NCBI RefSeq assembly: GCF_003807585.1 | Contig: NZ_RMBX01000002.1 | Span: 580,975-644,974 of the forward strand | Direction of reading: 5' to 3' | Length of the DNA: 64,000 nt | Source: Chitinophaga barathri | GTDB taxonomy: Bacteria; Bacteroidota; Bacteroidia; Chitinophagales; Chitinophagaceae | Part shown: positions 9,264 to 16,754 of the stretch, in pieces | Layout of the letters: each line of letters opens with the position of its first letter | Numbering within the stretch: the stretch's first letter is position 1 | Notes under the pieces: generated by a model | The model's database searches: none | What the model saw: only the letters and a program-made list of their open reading frames with translations | What the model was told of the DNA's origin: nothing | Translations under genes and position numbers: made by a program

Positions 9264-9425
9264 GGATCTTATGTATCAGTTATTTCAGTATATACATAAC
9301 CGTTAGCACAGTGCCGCCCCTGTTGGCGGGGGCTGCGTGCTCTCCGGGAATTCGCTGACGGCAGTGCGGTCGCCTCACTTTCCAGGTCGAATACGTTATT
9401 TACCGCTGGCGGGGGCCGGCGTGAT

Positions 9426-10268
9426 TTAACGCAGGTCGGGAATGGCGCAGTGGTCCATATCGCCGTAATCAAGGTTTTCGCCAGCCATGCCCCAGATAAA
9501 GGTATAGTTACTGGTGCCTGCGCCGGAGTGGATGGACCATGGCGGAGAGATTACCGCTTCATTGTTCTGCATCCAGATGTGGCGTGTTTCCTGGGGCTGG
9601 CCCCAGAAGTGGCATACGGACTGCCCCTGCGGCACCTCGAAATAGAAGTACACTTCCATGCGGCGGTCGTGCGTATGCGCGGGCATTGTATTCCAGGTAT
9701 TGCCGGATTTCAGTTCTGTCATTCCCATCTGCAGCTGGCAGGTGGGCAGTACGGAATTCACCAGCAGTTTATTGATAGTACGGTGATTGGAGGTTTCCTG
9801 CGCGCCCAGCGTCACGACGTCCGCTTCGGCGCGGGTGATGCGGCGGGTGGGATAACTCATGTGGGCGGGGGTGGAATTCAGGTAAAAACGGGCGGGCTCC
9901 GCGCTGTTTTTACTGGAGAAGATCACTTCCTGTTTGCCTTTGCCTACATACAGCGCTTCTTTGAACCCTATCTCGAAAACTTCACCATCCACGCTTACCG
10001 TGCCGGCGCCGCCGGTATTGATGATGCCGAGCTCGCGGCGTTCGAGGAAATAGCTGGCTTTCAGCGGGTCCACGGTCTCCAGCTTAACGGACTGTTTCAC
10101 GGGCATAATGCCGCCGGTAATAAAGCGGTCGTAGTGGCTGTATACCAGTTTCACCCGGTCTTCTATAAAAAGGGGGGTGATCAGCAGGGCCTCCCTGGAT
10201 TGAGCGGTATCCCAGGTTTTAGCCTCCTGCGGGCTGCTGGCGTATCTGGTTTCAATAGACGTGTTCAT
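9426..10268 (-). CDS. kduI: 5-keto-4-deoxyuronate isomerase
   Basis: 280-residue cupin-fold Zn enzyme converting 5-keto-4-deoxyuronate (DKI) to DKII, one step before KduD. The diagnostic stretch MPAHTHDRRMEVYFYFEV supplies the metal-binding His residues and Glu; ISPPWSIHSGAGTSNYTFIWGMAGEN near the C-terminus supplies the last His. Length matches the family (about 278). The start is the ATG at 10268; one codon further upstream is a TTG and is not needed. First gene of the minus-strand kdu operon, with its own promoter/operator at 10326-10367. Confidence 0.95.
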   Translation of the reverse strand: MNTSIETRYASSPQEAKTWDTAQSREALLITPLFIEDRVKLVYSHYDRFITGGIMPVKQSVKLETVDPLKASYFLERRELGIINTGGAGTVSVDGEVFEIGFKEALYVGKGKQEVIFSSKNSAEPARFYLNSTPAHMSYPTRRITRAEADVVTLGAQETSNHRTINKLLVNSVLPTCQLQMGMTELKSGNTWNTMPAHTHDRRMEVYFYFEVPQGQSVCHFWGQPQETRHIWMQNNEAVISPPWSIHSGAGTSNYTFIWGMAGENLDYGDMDHCAIPDLR

Positions 10269-10325
10269 CAAAATGTGGATTTTAAAATGTTCCGTAAGCT
10301 AGTAAAAGTAGTTTGATAATAAGTG

Positions 10326-10367
10326 GAAAGATACCACGAAATAGCGAAAAATGCAAACGTTTGCATT
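10326..10367 (-). promoter_or_regulatory. kduI promoter with overlapping LacI-type operator
   Basis: A perfect 18-bp palindrome, AATGCAAACGTTTGCATT (10350-10367), is followed on the minus strand by a -7-like box TATCTTTC (10326-10333). The minus-strand TTTG inside the palindrome (10354-10357) sits exactly 20 nt upstream of that box, the usual -33/-7 spacing in Bacteroidota, so repressor bound to the palindrome would cover the -33 element. The same 16-base core GCAAACGTTTGCATTT recurs before exuT. Its position in the kduI-uxaA divergent region means it could also affect uxaA. Confidence 0.75.
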
Positions 10368-10437
10368 CAATTGCCATAAAACAGTCTGATCTCAGTGTTT
10401 CCGCGGTCTGAGAGGTGGTTTTAAGCCGGTACTTCCG

Positions 10438-10445
10438 TACCTTTG
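10438..10445 (+). promoter_or_regulatory. Candidate uxaA -7 box
   Basis: TACCTTTG matches TAnnTTTG exactly and lies about 75 nt before the uxaA ATG. No TTTG -33 element is seen 19-21 nt upstream. The operator palindrome is about 70 nt further upstream, so repression of uxaA from it would need looping or another mechanism. Confidence 0.45.
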
Positions 10446-10520
10446 TGCCGGTTAATATCCAATCAAAAAAACAGATTATTGTATTAACGCGGCGTTTTCA
10501 AATGCGCTATTTTGCAAATC

Positions 10521-12167
10521 ATGAACACGTATCTTCAGATTCATCCGAAAGACAATGTGCTGGTGGCTTTACAGGACCTACCGGCAGGGCAGCAAATTCA
10601 GTTTAATGGCTCAACAATTCAATTAAAACAGAACGTTCCCGCTAAACATAAATTCCCGCTCAAACCGCTCACCGCAGGCGATCCCGTGCTGATGTACGGC
10701 GTACTGGTAGGCAAAGCTGTGACAGACATCCAGGAAGGCGAACCCATTACGGTCAAGAACCTTCAGCACGATGCCAACGCTTTTCACGAGAAAGATGCCA
10801 GCCTGGACTGGCACCGGCCCGATGTGAGCCGCTGGAAGCAGCAGACCTTCAACGGCTTTCACCGGGAAGACGGGCAGGTAGGCACCCGCAATTACTGGCT
10901 GGTGATACCGATGGTATTCTGCGAAAACAGGAATGTGAGCGTGATCAAAACAGCTTTTGAAAGAGGATTGGGATTTGCGCCCACGGAAGTGTACAACGAA
11001 CAGGTGGCGGACCTGGTGGGCCTCTACAAAAGCGGCAACCTGGACGCCATTAAAACCTACAAACCGGAAGAAGCGGCCAAAACAGCCAAACGCAATCCTG
11101 TATTCCCGAATATAGACGGTGTGAAATTCCTCATCCACGAAGGCGGATGCGGCGGCACCCGCCAGGACTCGGATGCGCTTTGCGCACTGCTGGCCGGTTA
11201 TATCCACCATCCAAACGTGGCAGGCGCTACTGTGCTGAGCCTTGGCTGCCAGCATGCGCAGGTATCCATCCTCCAGGATTCGCTGAAAAAACTGAATCCA
11301 AACTTCTCCAAACCCGTACTGGTATACGAACAGCAGACAAGCGGCTCCGAATTCAGTATGCTCTCCAACGCCATTAAGGATACTTTCCTGGCACTGGTGG
11401 AAGCAAACAAGCTGGAACGCAAACCCGCCCCACTCTCCAAAGTGGTGATCGGGCTGGAGTGCGGCGGCTCGGACGGATTTTCCGGCATCTCCGCCAATCC
11501 CGCCATCGGTCATACTTCAGACCTGCTGGTGGCGCTCGGCGGTACAACCATTCTTTCCGAGTTCCCCGAGCTGTGCGGGGTGGAGCAGGAACTGATCAAC
11601 CGTTGCGAAGACGATACTACGGCCGATAAGTTCATTTCCATCATGCGGGCTTATGAAAACCAGGCACAGATGGTAGGTTCAGGCTTTTATATGAACCCCT
11701 CCCCCGGCAATATCAAGGACGGACTGATCACGGACGCCATCAAATCGGCGGGCGCGGCCAAAAAAGGCGGCACCTCCCCGGTGAAAGACGTGCTGGATTA
11801 TACCGAATATGTAACCAAACCCGGTCTCAACCTGCTTTGCACTCCGGGCAATGACGTGGAATCCACTTCAGCCGAAGTAGGTTCCGGCGCTTCCGTGGTA
11901 CTGTTCACCACCGGTCTGGGCACCCCCACCGGCAACCCGATCGCCCCTGTGGTGAAACTGGCTACGAACTCACGCCTCGCACAACGTATGCCCGACATTA
12001 TCGACATCGATACCGGCGCTATTATCAGCGGGCAGAAAACCATCGAGCAGATGGGCGAAGACATTCTTGACTATGTGGTGAAAGTGGCCAGCGGAGAGAT
12101 CCGGACCAAAGCGGAAGACCTGCACCAGGATGACTTTATCCCCTGGAAACGAGGTGTGAGCCTGTAA
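10521..12167 (+). CDS. uxaA: Altronate dehydratase (UxaA)
   Basis: 548-residue enzyme dehydrating D-altronate to KDG in the cytosol. The N-terminal SAF domain (about 1-95, ending in GEPITVKNL) is joined to the large altronate/galactarate dehydratase domain: FNGFHREDGQVGTRNYWLVIP, EGGCGGTRQDS, SLGCQHAQVS, GLECGGSDGFSGISANPAIG, all family signatures with conserved Cys residues for iron. ATG 10521 is chosen over an upstream TTG at 10512 because it opens directly at the SAF domain. It is divergent from kduI and monocistronic, closed by a strong terminator at 12195-12230. Confidence 0.95.
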   Translation: MNTYLQIHPKDNVLVALQDLPAGQQIQFNGSTIQLKQNVPAKHKFPLKPLTAGDPVLMYGVLVGKAVTDIQEGEPITVKNLQHDANAFHEKDASLDWHRPDVSRWKQQTFNGFHREDGQVGTRNYWLVIPMVFCENRNVSVIKTAFERGLGFAPTEVYNEQVADLVGLYKSGNLDAIKTYKPEEAAKTAKRNPVFPNIDGVKFLIHEGGCGGTRQDSDALCALLAGYIHHPNVAGATVLSLGCQHAQVSILQDSLKKLNPNFSKPVLVYEQQTSGSEFSMLSNAIKDTFLALVEANKLERKPAPLSKVVIGLECGGSDGFSGISANPAIGHTSDLLVALGGTTILSEFPELCGVEQELINRCEDDTTADKFISIMRAYENQAQMVGSGFYMNPSPGNIKDGLITDAIKSAGAAKKGGTSPVKDVLDYTEYVTKPGLNLLCTPGNDVESTSAEVGSGASVVLFTTGLGTPTGNPIAPVVKLATNSRLAQRMPDIIDIDTGAIISGQKTIEQMGEDILDYVVKVASGEIRTKAEDLHQDDFIPWKRGVSL

Positions 12168-12194
12168 AAATTACAAGTGGTTTAGTAAAAATAC

Positions 12195-12230
12195 AAAAGC
12201 GGTGTGCAGGTTGCACGCCGCTTTTAGTTT
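12195..12230 (+). terminator. Intrinsic terminator of uxaA
   Basis: AAAAGCGGTGTGC-N5-GCACGCCGCTTTT gives a 13-bp stem with one G-T pair, followed by AGTTTTT. It lies 28 nt past the uxaA stop. Confidence 0.85.
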
Positions 12231-12290
12231 TTGCACCTACTTGCCGGAATATACCGGGCATTGGTGCAAACCCGCATTACATATTCCCAA

Positions 12291-12328
12291 AACAAAAACG
12301 GGCCGGGATCAAAAGACCCGGCCCGTTT
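12291..12328 (-). terminator. Intrinsic terminator of the exuT transcript
   Basis: Perfect 12-bp stem AAACGGGCCGGG / CCCGGCCCGTTT (12296-12307 and 12317-12328) around a 9-nt loop. On the minus strand it is followed by TTTTTGTTTT, the classical poly-U tail, 21 nt past the exuT stop. Confidence 0.88.
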
Positions 12329-12348
12329 GATTTATTACACTTAATGAA

Positions 12349-13644
12349 TTATGCTTCTTCAGGAATTTCCACCTGCTCCATACGGGGAGCAAAGAAGTGC
12401 ATAGCGCCCCAGGCCAGCAGGTATGCAAATCCACAGATCACAAAAAGAATGCTGTAACCTGTGCCGATATTGCCCAGCGCTTTGTAGTGATCCAGCAGCG
12501 AACCTACCACGATCGGGAACAACATACCGCCGATAGAACCAGCCATACCGCCGATACCTACCACGGAGCTCAGCGCGAACTTCGGGAACATGTCCGATGC
12601 GGTGGTGAAAATATTTGCGGACCAAGCCTGGTGTGCCGCGGCGGCCAGGCTGATCAGCGCAACCGCTACCCACATATTGGTGGCAAACGGCGCGGTCATG
12701 ATCGGCAGTACGCATATCGCGAAAATCAACATGGAAGTTTTACGCGCTTTGAATACAGGCATGCCACGGTTGATGAAATAGCTGGAAAGATATCCGCCGC
12801 CAATGCTGCCCACAGTGGTGGCAGTGTATACGATGATCAGCGGCAGGCCGAGGCTTTTCATATTCAGGTTGAAGGTAGTAGAGAAGTAGGAAGGCAGCCA
12901 GAAAAGGAAGAACCACCAGATGGGGTCCGTCAGCAGCTTGCCGAACACAAACGCCCAGGTCTGGCGGATGCCGAAAAGTTTCAGCCAGGGCACTTTACGT
13001 TTGGAAGCGGATTCGTCCACGTTGTCGCTGTGGATGTAATCGTATTCAGCCTTGGTGATCTTTTTATGACGGGCGGGCACTTCATACATGATGATCCAGA
13101 ATATCAGCCATACAAAACCTATCACACCGGTCCAGATAAAGGCTTCCTGCCAGCCGTAAGCGGAGGCCAGCCAGGGCACTAAAGCCGGTGCGGCCACTGC
13201 CCCGATATTTGCGCCGGAGTTAAATATACCGGTTGCCAGCGCGCGTTCTTTTTTAGGGAACCATTCCGCCACGGATTTGATGGCTACGGGGAAGTTGCCC
13301 GCTTCGCCCAGGCCCAGAACGGCGCGCGCCGCGCCAAAACCGAAGGTGGATTTAGCAAATGCATGCGCTACCGCCGCGATACTCCATACTACGATAGAAA
13401 CGGTGTAACCTAATTTGGTGCCCACTTTGTCCACAAACCGGCCAAATACGAGCAGGCCGAAAGCATAACAGGCGGAGAAGATCATCACGATCTCGCCGTA
13501 CTGCGTTTCCGTCCAGTTAAACTCCTTCTCCAGTACTGGTTTCAGGATGCCGATCACCTGCCGGTCTATATAGTTAATGGTAGTTGCAAAAAAAAGCAGT
13601 GCACAAATTCGCCAGCGGTACCGGCCGATTACGGTGGAATTCAT
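12349..13644 (-). CDS. exuT: MFS hexuronate transporter, ACS family (ExuT-like)
   Basis: 431-residue major facilitator with 12 predicted membrane helices, importing galacturonate/glucuronate by H+ symport. The N-terminal INYIDRQVIGILKP, the helix 2-3 loop FGRFVDKVGTKLG, the ARAVLGLGEAGNFPVAIKSVAEWFPKKERALATG block and the NIGAVAAPALVPWLA segment are typical of the anion:cation symporter family members ExuT/UxuT. It follows the aldolase gene by 39 nt on the same strand but has its own promoter/operator at 13680-13717 embedded in the 3' end of that gene. Exact substrate is inferred from the uxa context. Confidence 0.88.
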   Translation of the reverse strand: MNSTVIGRYRWRICALLFFATTINYIDRQVIGILKPVLEKEFNWTETQYGEIVMIFSACYAFGLLVFGRFVDKVGTKLGYTVSIVVWSIAAVAHAFAKSTFGFGAARAVLGLGEAGNFPVAIKSVAEWFPKKERALATGIFNSGANIGAVAAPALVPWLASAYGWQEAFIWTGVIGFVWLIFWIIMYEVPARHKKITKAEYDYIHSDNVDESASKRKVPWLKLFGIRQTWAFVFGKLLTDPIWWFFLFWLPSYFSTTFNLNMKSLGLPLIIVYTATTVGSIGGGYLSSYFINRGMPVFKARKTSMLIFAICVLPIMTAPFATNMWVAVALISLAAAAHQAWSANIFTTASDMFPKFALSSVVGIGGMAGSIGGMLFPIVVGSLLDHYKALGNIGTGYSILFVICGFAYLLAWGAMHFFAPRMEQVEIPEEA

Positions 13645-13679
13645 TAGTTGATTGTTTAGGATAAATCGAATTGTAAGGA

Positions 13680-13717
13680 CAAATTACTGTAATGCCTCAA
13701 TAAATGCAAACGTTTGC
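13680..13717 (-). promoter_or_regulatory. exuT promoter/operator inside the 3' end of the aldolase gene
   Basis: The palindrome GCAAACGTTTGC (13706-13717) lies within the last codons of the upstream aldolase gene (...Lys-Gln-Thr-Phe-Ala...). On the minus strand its TTTG (13707-13710) is exactly 20 nt upstream of TAATTTG (13680-13686), the same geometry as at kduI. The TAA stop codon of the aldolase gene forms the first three bases of this -7-like box. The box lacks one base relative to TAnnTTTG, so it may be weaker. Confidence 0.65.
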
Positions 13718-14346
13718 TTGATTTTTGCACTCAGTCCTTTCCAGTCCTGCTTTTCAATGGCATTTTTAGAGATGAGATTTGATCCCATACCCACACATAC
13801 CACCCCTGCATCAAACCATTGCTGCAGGTTATCTTTTTCAGGTTCCACTCCCCCGGTTGGCATAAAGCGGAGTGAGGGGAACAAAGGTTTGATCGCTTTT
13901 ACGAAACCCGGGCCCAGTGAACTGCCGGGAAATAATTTAACCAGCTGTGCGTCGTTTTTCTCCGCAATGGAGATCTCCGTTGGCGTCATACAGCCCGGCA
14001 CCCAAAGGATACCCTGCTCTTTGCAATACGCCGCCGTTTCCGGATCCACCACGGGGCATACGATAAAGTCCGCGCCCATATCCGTGTAAGCCTTTGCGTC
14101 AGCGGCATTTTTGATGGTGCCGATGCCGAGGTACATATCGGGCATGGAAGCGGTTTTTACATCGCGGAGCGCCGCGAAGTTGTGACGGGCATGCTCTCCC
14201 CTGTTGGTAAATTCAAATACACGGATGCCGCCTTCGTAACAGGCTTTCATCACTTCCACGCATACTGCGGGGTCTTCATGATAAAATACAGGCACTACTT
14301 TCGTGTCCTCAAATGCTTTTAATATCGTATCTGCGTGTGGTCTCAT
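13684..14346 (-). CDS. eda: Bifunctional KDPG/KHG aldolase
   Basis: 220-residue class I aldolase splitting 2-keto-3-deoxy-6-phosphogluconate into pyruvate and glyceraldehyde-3-phosphate. Family motifs: VPVFYHEDP at the N-terminus, LGIGTIKNAADAKAYTDMGADFIVCPV, WVPGCMTPTEI, and the Schiff-base lysine in VKLFPGSSLGP, followed by the phosphate-binding FMPTGGV. Four nt separate it from the kdgK stop, so it is the last gene of uxaB-uxaC-kdgK-eda; the coding sequence carries the exuT operator near its end. Confidence 0.93.
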   Translation of the reverse strand: MRPHADTILKAFEDTKVVPVFYHEDPAVCVEVMKACYEGGIRVFEFTNRGEHARHNFAALRDVKTASMPDMYLGIGTIKNAADAKAYTDMGADFIVCPVVDPETAAYCKEQGILWVPGCMTPTEISIAEKNDAQLVKLFPGSSLGPGFVKAIKPLFPSLRFMPTGGVEPEKDNLQQWFDAGVVCVGMGSNLISKNAIEKQDWKGLSAKIKQTFAFIEALQ

Positions 14347-14350
14347 TGCT

Positions 14351-15349
14351 TTACATCAGTTGTGTGATCGATTCTTTCTCCGTCAGGTTAAAATCGCCGG
14401 TGCGGAACAGCTTGGAATAGGCTGCCGCGGCGGCGTAAGCGATAGTGTCCTGGTTGTCCAGCCCGTTCAGGTTCGCATGGATGAGGCCGGCCATAAAGCT
14501 GTCCCCGCTCCCTACACGGTCTACCACTTCGTTCGTTTCATACTGCCTGCTCACGTACAGCTCCCCGCCGGTATAATACACGGCGTAATAAAGGTTGTGC
14601 GTGGGCGCGGCGGAAAAGCGGAAGGTGAAAGCCACCCTGTCGCATTTCGGGTATTGTTTGATGATGGCCGCAGCGGATTCTTTCGCTGCTGCCAGGTATG
14701 CTTCTTTTGTTTCAGCGGCGATCAGCTCCTGGTTCAGCGGCGTACCCAGCATCATGTTCGCCGCCCAGATATTGCCCATGATCACATGGCAGTATTGGGT
14801 GAGCTCGGGCATTATTTCCAGCGGGCTCCGGCCGTACTGCCACAGTTTGCTGCGGTAGTTGAGGTCGGTTGAAATGGTCATGCCTTTGCGGGTGGCTGCT
14901 TCCAGCACTTCCCTGCAAATGATCACCGCGTCAGGGTTTAATGCCGGCGAGATCGCGCTCCAGTGAAACCATTGCGCATCGCCCAGCAGTAAGTCCCAGT
15001 CCACCGTGCCGGGTTTGATTTCCGAAAAGCTGGAATACTTGCGGTCGTACACTACTTCCGCATGTTTCAGGTCCGAGCCCTGCGCGAGATAATAAGCGCC
15101 GATGCGGTCGCCGCCCCAGAGCATACGGTCCGTCTGCACACCGATAGCCTGCAGCTGGGCCAGTACCTGGCGGCTGAGGCCGTTCTCCGGCGTTTTGCTG
15201 ATATAAGCTACTTTGTTGCCCCAGGTAGCCAGCGCGGCGGCCACATTGGCCTCCGCACCGCCTACGAACAACGCGGCTCGCTGTTGCGCCCATTCCGGGC
15301 TCAGTCTTAATAATATTTCTCCGAAAGTGATTACAGATACAGGTTGCAT
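14351..15349 (-). CDS. kdgK: 2-keto-3-deoxygluconate kinase (PfkB family)
   Basis: 332-residue ribokinase-fold sugar kinase phosphorylating KDG to KDPG with ATP. It opens VITFGEILLRLSP with the GG..AN substrate motif (VGGAEANVAAALATWG) and ends with the PfkB signature DRVGSGDSFMAGLIHANL, where the Asp is the catalytic base. Its ATG overlaps the uxaC stop by one base (TGATG), which suggests translational coupling. This step joins the kdu and uxa branches. Confidence 0.92.
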   Translation of the reverse strand: MQPVSVITFGEILLRLSPEWAQQRAALFVGGAEANVAAALATWGNKVAYISKTPENGLSRQVLAQLQAIGVQTDRMLWGGDRIGAYYLAQGSDLKHAEVVYDRKYSSFSEIKPGTVDWDLLLGDAQWFHWSAISPALNPDAVIICREVLEAATRKGMTISTDLNYRSKLWQYGRSPLEIMPELTQYCHVIMGNIWAANMMLGTPLNQELIAAETKEAYLAAAKESAAAIIKQYPKCDRVAFTFRFSAAPTHNLYYAVYYTGGELYVSRQYETNEVVDRVGSGDSFMAGLIHANLNGLDNQDTIAYAAAAAYSKLFRTGDFNLTEKESITQLM

Positions 15350-16743
15350 CAGAAATTAAAATAGGCTTTGGCGTTGTTATAACAAATATCCTGTACCATT
15401 TTACCTAACCATGGTACGTCACCCGGCAGCTCGCCGTTCTCCACATCGTTGCCGATCAAATTACACAATATTCTCCTGAAATACTCATGCCTCGGGAAAG
15501 AGAGGAAACTGCGCGAGTCCGTGAGCATGCCCACAAAACGGCTCAGGAGGCCCATATTGCTCAGCGCGTTCATCTGTTTTTCCATCCCGTCTTTCTGGTC
15601 CATGAACCACCAGCCGGAGCCGAACTGCATTTTGCCGGCCACGCTGCCATCCTGGAAGTTGCCCACCATGGTGGCGTACACTTCGTTGTAGGCGGGGTTC
15701 AGGTTGTATACGATGGTTTTGGCGAGTTTGCCGTCTTTGTCAAGCCTGTCAAAGAAACGGCTCATGGCTTCGGCCATCGGCCAGTCCCCGATGGAGTCCA
15801 CACCGGCATCGGCGCCGAGGCGTTTCAGCAGGCGGGAGTTGTTGTTGCGGATGGCGCCCGCGTGGAACTGCTGCACCCAGCCTTTTTCATGGTTCCAGAG
15901 GCAAATCTGGTGCAGGGTGGCGGCTTTGAACATCTCCGCTATTTCGTCCGTCACTTTTTTGCCTGCGGCTACATATTGGAAAGCCTCTTCCAGCCTTGCT
16001 TCTGTATAGTCCGCGTATACGAAATAGTTCAGCCCGTGGTCGGACAGACGGCCGCCATTCTCATGGAAGTAATCGTGTCGTTTTTTTAACGCGCCCAGCA
16101 GGGTCTTGTAACTTTTGATCTCAATATCCGCCGCGGCGCCCAGTTTTTTCATATAGGCGTTGAACGCTGCGGGGTCTTCCACCGCCATGGCCTTATCCGG
16201 CCTGAAAGTGGGGAGTACCTTCACTTTGAAGCCCTGCTGGCGGATAGCGATATGATGATCCAGTGGTTCGGCCGGGTCATCCGTTGTGCAGAGCGCATCC
16301 ACGTTGAAATGCTGCAGCAGCGTCTGCGTGGTGAGTTTGGGCAGCTGCGCGTTGCAGGTCTCGTAGATCTTTGCGGCGCTGCTGCCGCTGAGCAGGTCCT
16401 TTACACCGAAAGGATTAAGCAGCTCCATATGCGTCCAGTGGTAAAGCGGGTTGCGCATGGTATAAGGCACGGTTTCGGCCCATACCTTAAACTTGGTGAA
16501 GTCGTCCGCGTTACCGGTGATGAGGTCTTCATTCACGCCATTGGCGCGCATGGCCCTCCATTTATAGTGATCGCCCTTGAGCCAGGCTTCCGTGATGGTA
16601 CTGAAACTGCGGTTTGACGCAATTTCATCCGGCGGAAGGTGGTTGTGATAATCGATCACGGGCATATCCTTCGCGTAGTCGAAATATAATTTCCGCGCGG
16701 TATCGGTCTGTAGTATAAAGTCTTCTGACAAAAATGTTTTCAT
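15349..16743 (-). CDS. uxaC: Uronate isomerase (glucuronate/galacturonate isomerase)
   Basis: 464 residues, the usual size for this amidohydrolase-superfamily enzyme. It isomerises D-galacturonate to tagaturonate and D-glucuronate to fructuronate. Motifs: FLSEDFILQTDTARKLYFDYAKDMPVIDYHNHLPP with the HxH metal site, CTTDDPAEPLDHH, LPTFRPDKA, and GWWFMDQKDGMEKQMNALSNMGLLSRFVGMLTDSRSFLSFPRHEYFRR near the C-terminus, described here only in part. It lies 11 nt after uxaB and overlaps kdgK by one base. Confidence 0.95.
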   Translation of the reverse strand: MKTFLSEDFILQTDTARKLYFDYAKDMPVIDYHNHLPPDEIASNRSFSTITEAWLKGDHYKWRAMRANGVNEDLITGNADDFTKFKVWAETVPYTMRNPLYHWTHMELLNPFGVKDLLSGSSAAKIYETCNAQLPKLTTQTLLQHFNVDALCTTDDPAEPLDHHIAIRQQGFKVKVLPTFRPDKAMAVEDPAAFNAYMKKLGAAADIEIKSYKTLLGALKKRHDYFHENGGRLSDHGLNYFVYADYTEARLEEAFQYVAAGKKVTDEIAEMFKAATLHQICLWNHEKGWVQQFHAGAIRNNNSRLLKRLGADAGVDSIGDWPMAEAMSRFFDRLDKDGKLAKTIVYNLNPAYNEVYATMVGNFQDGSVAGKMQFGSGWWFMDQKDGMEKQMNALSNMGLLSRFVGMLTDSRSFLSFPRHEYFRRILCNLIGNDVENGELPGDVPWLGKMVQDICYNNAKAYFNF

Positions 16744-16754
16744 GAACGTGTGGC

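Noticed and set aside
9269..9472. Minus-strand frame bridging kduI and the GH105 gene
   Set aside because: It overlaps the end of kduI in another frame, has no family features and lies in GC-rich DNA with repeated GGCGGGGGC words.
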